The translations under genes were made by a program, and so were the position numbers. Positions 20,087 to 28,731 of a DNA stretch of 64,000 bases are shown here, in pieces (position 1 is the first letter of the stretch; each line of letters begins with the position of its first letter). Under the pieces are notes generated by a model. That model searched no databases. It saw only the letters and a list, made by a program, of their open reading frames with translations, and was not told the origin of the DNA. Origin of the DNA: Cytophagales bacterium (lineage in GTDB: Bacteria; Bacteroidota; Bacteroidia; Cytophagales; Cyclobacteriaceae). The DNA is taken from contig JADBYK010000031.1 in assembly GCA_020403045.1 (NCBI GenBank), positions 62,001-126,000 on the forward strand, written 5' to 3'.

Positions 20087-20770
20087 ATGGAAGCAAAGAA
20101 AAATCCCAATAAAGATTTAAGCCTACAACGAAACAAATTTTTCTTGATTGGCTTAACGCTGAGTATCAGCCTTGCAATCACTGCGTTTGAGTGGCGCTCA
20201 GTAAAAATGAAGCCAATCGTTCCCCAGCCGAACCTGATGGAAACGGGTACTTTGCTGTTTCCTCCGATTACGACTAGCGAACCCGCAAAAGCTCCCCAGC
20301 CAATCAAGAAATTAGAACCTAAAATACAATCGCCAACACCTACTGATTTCGTAGAAGTTGAAAATGATAAACCTGTTGATGATCAGACTCCAATAATAGA
20401 AACTGGTAGTGAGATTCTTCTTCCATCTGTATTCATTCCCATGGATACGGAAGTCGATACTGTGTTTGTGATTGTAGAAAAAAATCCCGAGCCAGTTAAC
20501 GGTTTCAAAAATTTCTACCAGCACCTTGCTAAAAATCTAAAATACCCTACTCAAGCAAAGCGCATGGGTACCGAAGGCAAAGTATTTGTGGAGTTTATAG
20601 TAAACAAAAATGGTGAGCCTTCTGACTTAAAAATAATCCGTGGCATTGGTTCTGGCTGCGATGAAGAAGCCCTGCGCGTACTCTCTTTAACAAAATGGGA
20701 ACCTGGCAAGCAGCGCGGAAAGCCGGTGCGAGTAAAGATGGCGATGCAACTCAATTTTAAATTGAACTAA
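20087..20770 (+). CDS. TonB-like energy-transducer protein
   Basis: A 227-residue protein with a cytoplasmic N-terminus, one membrane span (NKFFLIGLTLSISLAITAFE, about residues 15-34), a proline-rich periplasmic linker (APQPIKKLEPKIQSPTPTDF) and a C-terminal TonB domain (residues about 145-227: LKYPTQAKRMGTEGKVFVEF, GCDEEALRVLSLTKWEPGKQ). TonB passes proton-motive-force energy to outer-membrane receptors. It ends tail-to-tail with a TonB-dependent receptor gene, overlapping by 4 bases, and may serve this and the other receptors in the window. No ExbB/ExbD genes are adjacent. Confidence 0.88.
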   Translation: MEAKKNPNKDLSLQRNKFFLIGLTLSISLAITAFEWRSVKMKPIVPQPNLMETGTLLFPPITTSEPAKAPQPIKKLEPKIQSPTPTDFVEVENDKPVDDQTPIIETGSEILLPSVFIPMDTEVDTVFVIVEKNPEPVNGFKNFYQHLAKNLKYPTQAKRMGTEGKVFVEFIVNKNGEPSDLKIIRGIGSGCDEEALRVLSLTKWEPGKQRGKPVRVKMAMQLNFKLN

Positions 20771-23028
20771 ATTTTGATATTCAGCGATGCTGTCATGCAT
20801 CTTCCATAGCCATCAATACCAGAGGCATAAACGCGATAAGCTTTGTCAAAAATATTCTGAGCAGAAATTTGAACACTAACAAATTTGAACGAATAGCCAG
20901 CATAAAGATTTACAATATCCCACGCGGGCATAGCCTCATCAATTAATCGGATTTTAATTCGCACATCAGACTTGTCACCAGCTGCCAATCGATCTTGCTT
21001 TCTGGCAATGGCCCACTCTGTCCGGATCCAAACGCCTGAGGGATGTGTATAACGAAATCCAACTCTACCAAACACAGGTGGAATTCTTCGCATGGGTTCC
21101 TTCTTGGTTACATTTTCGCCATGCGTATAGGTAACGTTTCCAAATACAGTTAATGACTTTACCACCAGCGCCTCGATATCTGCCTCCACTCCTTTTACGA
21201 GTGCCTCTCCTAAATTTTGCTTTTGATAAACAGTTCTTCCATCAAAAGTTGTCGAGCCATTGTAACTAGCCGTAACGCGATCGATCAAATCGGTCAGCTT
21301 TGTCTGGTAGGCGGTAATCGTCCATGAAAGTTTAGCGCTACTGTACTTGAAGCCCGACTCCACATTCAACGAACGTTCTGGGGAAAGGCTGCCGCTCGGA
21401 ATTTCAAATACATTGGCTTCTAGCGTGCCAAATTTACTCATATCGTCCACATTGGGTGCGCGAAAACCTGTATTGACAGAGCCGATCATACGCCAGTTTG
21501 AGTTGATCTTATACATAACTCCAGCATTTCCAACCCATGCGCTAGGATTGATTTGTTGATTGCCAAATACATTGTCGACAACAGAAACCGTCACATTGTT
21601 AAATCGGGCACCTGCCGAAAATTGAAATTTTTTCCAATCCAATTGGTGGTTTGTAAAAATGGCGAGATTTGAAATGGTAGAGCCATCGGCATACGATCCT
21701 CTCTGAGACGTCTCGGTATTAGTTGTTGTATTCAGCAGGTTAGACTTGCTATTTACTTTGTCGGAATAAAACTCAATACCTGATTGGACATGCCATTTGG
21801 CAATGGGATTTGATTGCACCTCGGCTATTGCTCCGAATGTATTTACCTCGTCTAACTGCTTTTTGATTTCTGTTGAATTGTTCTTTTGAGAAATGGTTCC
21901 TTCAATGGAACGATTGACTGAAGTCGTCAACCGAAACGATCGAAGCAAAGGGCTCTTTGTCGAGGATTCCCAACGTAAGTAGCTGAGTTGGCGGATTTGA
22001 GGTTCAAATTCAAAAACAGCAAATCCACCCTGCACTACCTGATCATAGCGTGGCACGTGATTTTGAGTTGTTTGTTGAAAAGCAGCTGTCAGCACTCCTT
22101 GCGCGCCCGTCCGTAGTAATAATTTAGCATCTCCCGAGCGTTCGTAATCTCGTGTTGGATTTAGTACGCCCAAGTCACCGCCAGCCACCACATCACCGAA
22201 GTTGCGAGCCGAGAAGCCACCCAAAAAAGCGATCTGCTTTCCTCTCAACTCAATCTCCGGTCGAATGCTCTGTTCCATGCCGGCACTCATCCATTTTGTT
22301 TGAATACGTCCACCAACTTGCAATCCATTGGAGTGAAAAGAAGGCGTGGCCGAAATAACATGCACTACTCCGCCTAATGCATCACTGCCATACAATACAG
22401 ATCCACTTCCTCGATTTACTTCTATCCGATCAATTAATCCCGGATCAATCGTGGAAAGGTATTGATTAGGGCCGTAACGATACGTAGCATTGTTCAACCG
22501 GATTCCATCTACTACCAACAGTACCTGATTACCCACAAGTCCTCTAATGATCGGTGAGCCTCCACCGTGATTTGTTTTTTGAACCCATACGCCTGACTCA
22601 TTCATCAAGGCCTCTGGCGTTGACCGTGGGGAGCGTTCAGCCAGTTGGGTCGCAGAAATGGAAGACGTGGACTGAGCCACATCAAAAGACAGTCGCTCAC
22701 TGCGTTGTGCAGTGATGGTAACGGCATTGTTGAGAAGAATGGCTGAAGGAATCAACTCAATGATAGACTCCTTTTCCCTTCGCATGACGTACTCTACAGT
22801 CGAATAGCCTATCGCGCTAATGCGAAGACGAATAGAATCTGAAGACAAGTTATCTAAAACAAATTTACCTTCCTTGTCGGTAATCGTGCCGAGCGCTGAA
22901 TTGATAACTGCTACATGAACATCGGCCAATGATTGCCGTGTTGTTTGATCAATGACAATCCCTTTAAACTGCGAAAAGGCCAGTTGAGCACCAAGTAATA
23001 ACAGGGTCGTTAAAAAATATCTAATCAT
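20767..23028 (-). CDS. TonB-dependent outer-membrane receptor with carboxypeptidase-like N-terminal domain
   Basis: A 753-residue receptor. It has a signal peptide (MIRYFLTTLLLLGAQLAFSQ), a carboxypeptidase-regulatory-like domain (FKGIVIDQTTRQSLADVHVA, residues about 21-100), a plug (SPIIRGLVGNQVLLVVDGIR; IDRIEVNRGSGSVLYGSDAL) and a 22-strand barrel ending SLNIKI. The plug resembles the heme/haemoglobin and siderophore receptor group, but the substrate is unproven. It is the last gene of the minus-strand SusC - SusD - phosphoesterase run, 96 bases after the phosphoesterase gene, which suggests that it imports something released by those enzymes, or a metal cofactor for them. Confidence 0.88.
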   Translation of the reverse strand: MIRYFLTTLLLLGAQLAFSQFKGIVIDQTTRQSLADVHVAVINSALGTITDKEGKFVLDNLSSDSIRLRISAIGYSTVEYVMRREKESIIELIPSAILLNNAVTITAQRSERLSFDVAQSTSSISATQLAERSPRSTPEALMNESGVWVQKTNHGGGSPIIRGLVGNQVLLVVDGIRLNNATYRYGPNQYLSTIDPGLIDRIEVNRGSGSVLYGSDALGGVVHVISATPSFHSNGLQVGGRIQTKWMSAGMEQSIRPEIELRGKQIAFLGGFSARNFGDVVAGGDLGVLNPTRDYERSGDAKLLLRTGAQGVLTAAFQQTTQNHVPRYDQVVQGGFAVFEFEPQIRQLSYLRWESSTKSPLLRSFRLTTSVNRSIEGTISQKNNSTEIKKQLDEVNTFGAIAEVQSNPIAKWHVQSGIEFYSDKVNSKSNLLNTTTNTETSQRGSYADGSTISNLAIFTNHQLDWKKFQFSAGARFNNVTVSVVDNVFGNQQINPSAWVGNAGVMYKINSNWRMIGSVNTGFRAPNVDDMSKFGTLEANVFEIPSGSLSPERSLNVESGFKYSSAKLSWTITAYQTKLTDLIDRVTASYNGSTTFDGRTVYQKQNLGEALVKGVEADIEALVVKSLTVFGNVTYTHGENVTKKEPMRRIPPVFGRVGFRYTHPSGVWIRTEWAIARKQDRLAAGDKSDVRIKIRLIDEAMPAWDIVNLYAGYSFKFVSVQISAQNIFDKAYRVYASGIDGYGRCMTASLNIKI

Positions 23029-23058
23029 ACAAGCAGGGTGAGATTTGACGACTCAAAG

Positions 23059-23121
23059 TTCAAGATTCAAAACTCAAGATTCAAGTTTGTAAAATCCAAA
23101 TTTTGAATTTTGAATCTTGAA
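23059..23121. repeat. 14-bp perfect inverted repeat between phosphoesterase and receptor genes
   Basis: The arms TTCAAGATTCAAAA (23059-23072) and TTTTGAATCTTGAA (23108-23121) can form a long AT-rich hairpin in the message. The units (TCAAGATTCAA, AATTTTGAATTTTG) resemble dispersed AT-rich repeats seen at 8471-8530 and 35686-35820. Confidence 0.6.
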
Positions 23122-23124
23122 TTC

Positions 23125-25914
23125 TTAGTGATTCACTTTTGTTCTTCCGTCATCTTTTCTTTTCGCGTTTTCTTTCATGTCATCAGGATCATCCAACTCA
23201 GGCGAGTTGCGAAAAGCTTTCCAGTCAAATTTTTCATCGAGTGGCGACATGGCTTTTGTTGGATCAAATATTCGCGGGTCTACCGGCACCGCATTATACG
23301 GTGTAAAGTCCGGTTTACCGGTGAAGCAATCACTCAAGTCATTCACCCCAAAATCGTATTGATTGAGATAGGAAGTACCCAACACATTCCAAAACGTTTT
23401 GAAGATGCTCCCAAAACTAAAATGCTGATGGCTGTTGAAGTTCTTCTTTGAATACGGGGAAATTACCATTAAAATACTGCGGTGCGCATCGATATGATCG
23501 CGGCCGCCTTGTGCATCATCTTCCGTAACTACAATCATCATATTCTTCCAGTAGGGTGTATGGCTCAAAAATTCTACCACTCTCCCAAGTGCCAAATCAT
23601 TGTCGGCCATGTAGCTTTCGTTGAATGCAAACCCGGCCGCTGCGCGCTCACCTGCTCCGTGATCATTGAGTAGTTGAAGTGTCAATACAGAGGGCAGTTC
23701 CTTCTTTGGATTGTTGTACTTCTCGGTAATCTCCTTTACAAAAATGTCGGTCCGGAATTGATCAGGGATCGCCATATTAAAAGTCGGGAACAATCTTGAA
23801 GTACGATTGTACAACGGCCCAGGCAACGGATAATTCGCGAGGTAACGAACGCCACCGTATTTGAAAGTTGAATCTGAAAAACCACCTGCGTCAAATTCTA
23901 CTCCAAATCCAAAATTGTAAAATTCCTTTCCATGTCTTTCCAAATTCTCCCACATAGACCCGGCTTGATTGTAACTCTCCGGGAAAATAGCTCCGGCAGC
24001 ACCCGTCATTCCAAATTTACCCGGAGCTTTTGATTCTTCGCGCTGACTGCGCTTGCCACCGTAAGAGGCCGGGTGATGGGTTTCCATCCATTGGTTAGGA
24101 TAGGTGTTGGTCAACCACACATGCCCATCGGCCGACACATCCGAGTCGACATAAAAGTTATCACTGATTGTAAATTGCTCGGCCAATGCCAAATGATTGG
24201 GCATCACGGTTGCTTTCTCCACTTTCATCGTTTTCTTTTTGTTCGTGAACGAAACATCTTTGGCATAGTGAGCGAGAGAAGAATCTCCCTTTCCATTCTG
24301 AAGCTGACCAAACACTTCATCGTAGGTTCTGTTTTCTTTTGAAATAAAGACGATGTATTTGATCGGAGACTCTTTCGCTCTGGGATATGAAGGGATCGGG
24401 TTCTCGCTCTCTGCAGAGGCGACCTCTTTGAAACTAAAATTATTGGCGACTACTTTTTCGGTGAGGGCTTTCAATTCCGCATCCGCGGGAATATCAATGA
24501 TTGAAACCGTGCCCAGCATCAGTGCACCAATGTAACTGGCGTAGGGATGATCAAAAGGCGGCTTGAAGTCTTTTCCTCCATTAGGCCCGCTACCGAAGCC
24601 TTTCGCATTGGATACGATCAACTGCTTGCCGTCAGGAGTTACTTTTAACTTCGAGGGAAACCAACCCGTGGGGATGTGACCCAGTACTTTCTTAGAATCT
24701 AAATCAATTACCGCGACAGCGTTGATACCCGCTTCCGCCACATACAATCTTTTTTGATCGGGGGAAATGGTTAATCCAAATGGTATCACCCCTTTCAAGC
24801 CTCCCAGGCGTTCATCCAATTTCAATTCGATGCTCTCCACCACTTTATTCTGTTTTGCATCAATGACAGAAATATTATCGTTGTTGCCATTGCTCACATA
24901 CACAAATTGATCGTTAGCAACCATAGAATTTGGGCTTGATCCACCTACGGCAGAAATTCCGTCAATCTCCTCTCCCACCAGCACACCTGTTTTCACTTTT
25001 GAAGTTACTACCGGAATTTCTTTGCTAACATCAATGCCCCACACTGAAAATGACTCGGGTGCATTCGGATCGCCTAAGCCAGCAAATTCAATGGAATCAT
25101 TCTTTACACCTTCCTTCATCTCTTTTGACCCGTAGGCAGATGTTGGATACTTGGCAGCAGTCTCGTTCAATCTTTTCTTATCGAGGCTCTTGATGTAAGA
25201 ATATTCGAACATGCCTACGTTGGCAACATAGACCGTCTTTTCATCGGGCGATAATGCAATGCCAAAGGGATACCGACCTGTTTTTACATTGTGAATAACC
25301 TGATTGCTTTTTGTATCGATTACCATAAGGCGAAACCCGATTTGATCGACTGCGTATAATTTCGATCCATCTTTGCTCAATGCCATGTCGCCAATGTAGC
25401 CATCGTTATAGTCTGTTCCGTCAAACGTTTTGTTGCAATTGATCTCTGCTAATTTTTTATTCGTCTTCAAATCAAAAACATAAATTCTATTCTGTTGCCC
25501 GCCTGCCACATATACTTTTTGTCCGTCAGGAGAAATGGCCAAACCCATGAACGTTGCTTCCAACAAGCCCTTCTCCGGGTTGAGTGTTTCGGGGATTTGT
25601 TTTACCTGTGGCGTTGCCGAATTGTAATCGGTGATGATGGAAATTGAAAATGGGCCTACTCCGGAGTTGGCAGTGATAATTGTTTTACCGTCAGGGCTTA
25701 ACGTTAACCCAAACGGATGGGGTGCAACGGTTATTTGTTTTCCAGTAGGAGCGATAATACGACCATTGGGGAGTATTGTTTCTCCCGCCCGATCAATTTT
25801 GGTGTAGCGATCACCCGCTGGGGCGGAGGCAATCCAAATTTTTTCGGGGCTTCCTTTTTCTTTCGTTGAACAGGATACTGCAAAAAAAATACCGATCAAA
25901 AGGAGTTGTCTCAT
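23125..25914 (-). CDS. Lipoprotein: YVTN/YncE beta-propeller fused to phosphoesterase (phospholipase C-like) domain
   Basis: A 929-residue protein with lipobox FFAVSC. Residues about 20-490 form a seven-bladed YVTN propeller with repeated LSPDGKTI-like units (PFGLTLSPDGKTIITANSGV; YPFGIALSPDEKTVYVANVG; LTISPDQKRLYVAEAGI). Residues about 515-900 form a PF04185-type phosphoesterase of the alkaline phosphatase superfamily (IVFISKENRTYDEVFGQ, EQFTISDNFYVDSDVSADGH, VVTEDDAQGGRDHIDAHRS). Such enzymes cleave phosphodiesters including phospholipids; the substrate here is unknown. It lies 32 bases after another alkaline-phosphatase-superfamily gene, inside the SusC/SusD cluster, and is presumably anchored at the cell surface or in the periplasm. 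Confidence 0.88.
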   Translation of the reverse strand: MRQLLLIGIFFAVSCSTKEKGSPEKIWIASAPAGDRYTKIDRAGETILPNGRIIAPTGKQITVAPHPFGLTLSPDGKTIITANSGVGPFSISIITDYNSATPQVKQIPETLNPEKGLLEATFMGLAISPDGQKVYVAGGQQNRIYVFDLKTNKKLAEINCNKTFDGTDYNDGYIGDMALSKDGSKLYAVDQIGFRLMVIDTKSNQVIHNVKTGRYPFGIALSPDEKTVYVANVGMFEYSYIKSLDKKRLNETAAKYPTSAYGSKEMKEGVKNDSIEFAGLGDPNAPESFSVWGIDVSKEIPVVTSKVKTGVLVGEEIDGISAVGGSSPNSMVANDQFVYVSNGNNDNISVIDAKQNKVVESIELKLDERLGGLKGVIPFGLTISPDQKRLYVAEAGINAVAVIDLDSKKVLGHIPTGWFPSKLKVTPDGKQLIVSNAKGFGSGPNGGKDFKPPFDHPYASYIGALMLGTVSIIDIPADAELKALTEKVVANNFSFKEVASAESENPIPSYPRAKESPIKYIVFISKENRTYDEVFGQLQNGKGDSSLAHYAKDVSFTNKKKTMKVEKATVMPNHLALAEQFTISDNFYVDSDVSADGHVWLTNTYPNQWMETHHPASYGGKRSQREESKAPGKFGMTGAAGAIFPESYNQAGSMWENLERHGKEFYNFGFGVEFDAGGFSDSTFKYGGVRYLANYPLPGPLYNRTSRLFPTFNMAIPDQFRTDIFVKEITEKYNNPKKELPSVLTLQLLNDHGAGERAAAGFAFNESYMADNDLALGRVVEFLSHTPYWKNMMIVVTEDDAQGGRDHIDAHRSILMVISPYSKKNFNSHQHFSFGSIFKTFWNVLGTSYLNQYDFGVNDLSDCFTGKPDFTPYNAVPVDPRIFDPTKAMSPLDEKFDWKAFRNSPELDDPDDMKENAKRKDDGRTKVNH

Positions 25915-25946
25915 GGTGATTAAATTACTTTTAAAGTTAAGTGTTT

Positions 25947-27032
25947 CTATTTAGCAATTGCCGTACTAATCACCTGTCCAATTGGTTTATTGCTAGAATA
26001 ATCTACGTTTAGAAAGGTCGCCAGTGTTTTAGCTACTTGGTTTTGATATAATTGCTGATCACCTTTCATTTCACCGGTTGATGGCGTATCCGGCCCCAAA
26101 AACGCAAACCAGATTTCATCCGCATAAGACATTTTAGCCCCGTGATGTTTCCAATCTTCATCGTTCACTTTTCCGCGTCCATGGTCGGTCGTTAGAATGA
26201 GTGTTGTTTTATTCCTGTATTGAGGCTGAGACTGCAGCCATTCCCAAAGCGTGTGAACAAATCCATCGGTATAATTGGCGGCATGCAGGTATTTGTCGTA
26301 CTCACCTTCATGCGCCCAGTGATCAGTTTCATCAAAAGAAATAAACATCACTTTTGGTTTATTCTTTTTCAGTTCTTCCATGGCATAATAGAAGGTAAGT
26401 GCATCTACGCGGGTGCCGCCAGTAATATTGGGTTGCTGAAAAAGCAATTGGTTTAATAGCTTTTCAGAATCGGTTGGGTTATTTTCTACTTTCATTAAAC
26501 CTGCGTTTACGGGCACTCCACTTCGCTTGGTATTAATGATCCAGGGGAATGTTTCCCAGGAAGTAAATGCACTTACCTTGCCTGCAAACTTCTTTTGCAT
26601 TTGAAGAAACTCCAGCACATTCTTGTTGGGGTTATCCGTTGGGTCGTTGCTGGTAATCTTCTCATCATCAGCAAAACCGCATAGTATTTCATTGTAACCC
26701 GGATAGGAAAACCACATTTTGTTTGATGTGTTTACTTTGTTACCTAGATTTCTATTGCCGTACAATTGTCCTTGTTTAGCAACCGTGTTCCAAAAAAAGG
26801 GCATTAGCTTTTCTCTTCTGGATTCCGGTTTCTCCGCCCAAAATGTTTTGAGTAAGCCACTTGTATCACTCACAAACTTTTTGGCGATCAATCGCCTCTC
26901 GGCTCCGCCAAATACTTCTTGCCAACGCATCCCATCTAATGTGATGAGAATTACATTTTCGGTTTTCGTTGTTTGTGCAAAGCCAAACGAAGCAACCACA
27001 AGAAAAATGATCAGGGTCAATTTTGTTTTCAT
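25947..27032 (-). CDS. Exported alkaline-phosphatase-superfamily (NPP-like) phosphoesterase
   Basis: A 361-residue protein with signal peptide MKTKLTLIIFLVVASFGFAQ. Metal and active-site positions of nucleotide pyrophosphatase-type enzymes are present: Asp33 in LITLDGMRW, a probable nucleophile Ser109 in FSYPGYNEIL (aligned with the KTFPN Thr of NPPs), Asp234/Asp237 and His241 in SFDETDHWAHEG, Asp283-His284 in TTDHGRG, and His297 in KHHGA. The superfamily includes phosphodiesterases and phosphonoacetate hydrolase, so a phosphate or phosphonate ester is a likely substrate. It begins only 14 bases beyond an intrinsic terminator that follows susD. Confidence 0.85.
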   Translation of the reverse strand: MKTKLTLIIFLVVASFGFAQTTKTENVILITLDGMRWQEVFGGAERRLIAKKFVSDTSGLLKTFWAEKPESRREKLMPFFWNTVAKQGQLYGNRNLGNKVNTSNKMWFSYPGYNEILCGFADDEKITSNDPTDNPNKNVLEFLQMQKKFAGKVSAFTSWETFPWIINTKRSGVPVNAGLMKVENNPTDSEKLLNQLLFQQPNITGGTRVDALTFYYAMEELKKNKPKVMFISFDETDHWAHEGEYDKYLHAANYTDGFVHTLWEWLQSQPQYRNKTTLILTTDHGRGKVNDEDWKHHGAKMSYADEIWFAFLGPDTPSTGEMKGDQQLYQNQVAKTLATFLNVDYSSNKPIGQVISTAIAK

Positions 27033-27045
27033 TCGTAAAGGGGTT

Positions 27046-27077
27046 AAAAAAATCCGGGGCTTTTTCAGAGCCCCGGA
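27046..27077 (-). terminator. Intrinsic terminator/attenuator between susD and the NPP-like gene
   Basis: On the minus strand a perfect 9-bp GC-rich stem (TCCGGGGCT / AGCCCCGGA, 7-base loop) is followed by TTTTTTT. It lies 43 bases after the susD stop and ends 14 bases before the next ATG, leaving no room for a promoter between them. Confidence 0.85.
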
Positions 27078-27120
27078 AATTGATTAAAAAAACACCTAGC
27101 AAGTATTATTTGTTGTTGAA

Positions 27121-28638
27121 CTAATTTTTATCCCACCAAACTTGAGTATTGATGTCATCAGCACCCTGCCGACCAACTGCTTCAGCACGATTTGCTCCGT
27201 TTAAAGACTGTTCGGACTGCGGATAGATGTAACGCACTGGAATTAAGTTATTATTCAAATTCCCTGCACCAGGAGTCAGCACGGGAAGTCCAGATCTTCT
27301 CCAATCTGCCCAAGCCTCTAAACCATTGAAGAAAAGCGCTACCCACTTTTGCCGTGCAATTAAATTCAATTTCTGTGCCTGAGTGCCTGCATATGCAATA
27401 CTTGGCTGCGTAAAATAGTTGGCAGGCAACGTCAGACTTATTCCGTAAGACGAAGGGACAATTGCTCTATAGTAGTCCAGGTTTGAATTTATCCCATTTA
27501 CGTAATAAGTGTCAGCGACACCTGTAGTTATTAGGTTTTTCTCACGCGCTTCGGCCAAGATAAATTGGACTTCTGAAAAAGTCATTAGCAATCCTCTGGA
27601 AGCATTAGCAACAGGCGCAGGTGAGCTGCAAACCAAACATGCGAACGTTAATCCTACGCGGGAAACACCTTGCGGACCACCATTAAAACTTAGGGCTTGT
27701 GTATCTTCAAGACCGTTCGGTATACCTTGAATGACTGGAGTTCCAGCAGTTACAGATGCCTCCGTTGGCCTTCCGAAAACTTGCAGGCGAGGATCACCAA
27801 CACTTGTCAAGTAATCACTCATTGTTTTGCTCAATCTAAATTCATCAAACGAGCCAACTCTGGCGGTATATAAAGGCCATTGATTAGGCGCAGCAGATTG
27901 ATAAACAAGAACTGCATTATCCGTATTATTTTCGAAGATTGGATTGAGCGTTGCATTGTCCAAAATAGATTGAAGATCAGCCTGCACACTGCGTTTATTT
28001 GAAATGCGCATGAGATACCTAAGTCTAAGTGAATTGGCAAGCTTCCTCCATCGTGTCAAATTACCATTATAGATCAAATCTCCTGACACCGTTTCGGAGC
28101 TCGTTCCAAGAATTTCATTTGCTCGCTTCAAATCGGCCAATATGCCATTGTATATGACTTCCTGGGCATCGTACTTTGGTGTGTAGTTTGCCGCAGTCTT
28201 TCCTTTGGTCGCATCGAGATAGGGTACATCTCCATAGGTATCGGTCACGACAGAAAACATCCACGATTTCAAAATCAAAGCTATACCCAGATAGTTATTT
28301 TGTACGGGTTTTGCTGCCTCAGAAGCTGCAATGATGTTTTGTACATTTCTTAGATTTCCATAAACACTGTTCCACACACCAGAACGTTCACCCCATAGAT
28401 AACGATCTTCGTTTACGAACTGAATTTTCGCGGTATGCTGCACGACAATATTGCCAATGCTCCAGGCCTCATTCACTTGATCATTGATCGTGTTTCTGAT
28501 CACACCAGATAAAAGTAAGTCCGGTGTTACAGTCGTGGGCACGTTTGGGTTCGTGTTAATCTCTTCAAAGCCCTCATCACAGGAAAATACTGTAAAGACG
28601 GCAACGAAAGCGATAATAAATTTCTTTAAGTTTTTCAT
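27121..28638 (-). CDS. SusD/RagB-family nutrient-binding lipoprotein
   Basis: A 505-residue surface lipoprotein that caps the SusC transporter and captures ligand. It has lipobox TVFSC (Cys20), the family hallmark INTNPN near residue 30, TPR-like helices (YLGIALILKSWMFSVVTDTY GDVPY region, about 105-130), and the C-terminal segment LLMTFSEVQFILAEARE followed by ARQKWVALFFNGLEAWADWR. The features match the SusD-like PF12771 branch. It lies 93 bases after the susC-like gene. Ligand type cannot be read from the sequence; the neighbours point to a phosphorus-containing molecule rather than a plain glycan, since no glycoside hydrolase is present. Confidence 0.93.
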   Translation of the reverse strand: MKNLKKFIIAFVAVFTVFSCDEGFEEINTNPNVPTTVTPDLLLSGVIRNTINDQVNEAWSIGNIVVQHTAKIQFVNEDRYLWGERSGVWNSVYGNLRNVQNIIAASEAAKPVQNNYLGIALILKSWMFSVVTDTYGDVPYLDATKGKTAANYTPKYDAQEVIYNGILADLKRANEILGTSSETVSGDLIYNGNLTRWRKLANSLRLRYLMRISNKRSVQADLQSILDNATLNPIFENNTDNAVLVYQSAAPNQWPLYTARVGSFDEFRLSKTMSDYLTSVGDPRLQVFGRPTEASVTAGTPVIQGIPNGLEDTQALSFNGGPQGVSRVGLTFACLVCSSPAPVANASRGLLMTFSEVQFILAEAREKNLITTGVADTYYVNGINSNLDYYRAIVPSSYGISLTLPANYFTQPSIAYAGTQAQKLNLIARQKWVALFFNGLEAWADWRRSGLPVLTPGAGNLNNNLIPVRYIYPQSEQSLNGANRAEAVGRQGADDINTQVWWDKN

Positions 28639-28731
28639 TTGTTATTTCTTTTTTGAATTCGAATACGCGGAACTTTTTGTCAATCTCAACAAGTAGCACT
28701 GATCGCTTCCGAATTCTATTTTAATAAAAGA

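Noticed and set aside
23029-23124. Riboswitch before the TonB receptor at 20767
   Set aside because: The gap is filled by AT-rich inverted repeats; no cobalamin or other riboswitch core was seen.
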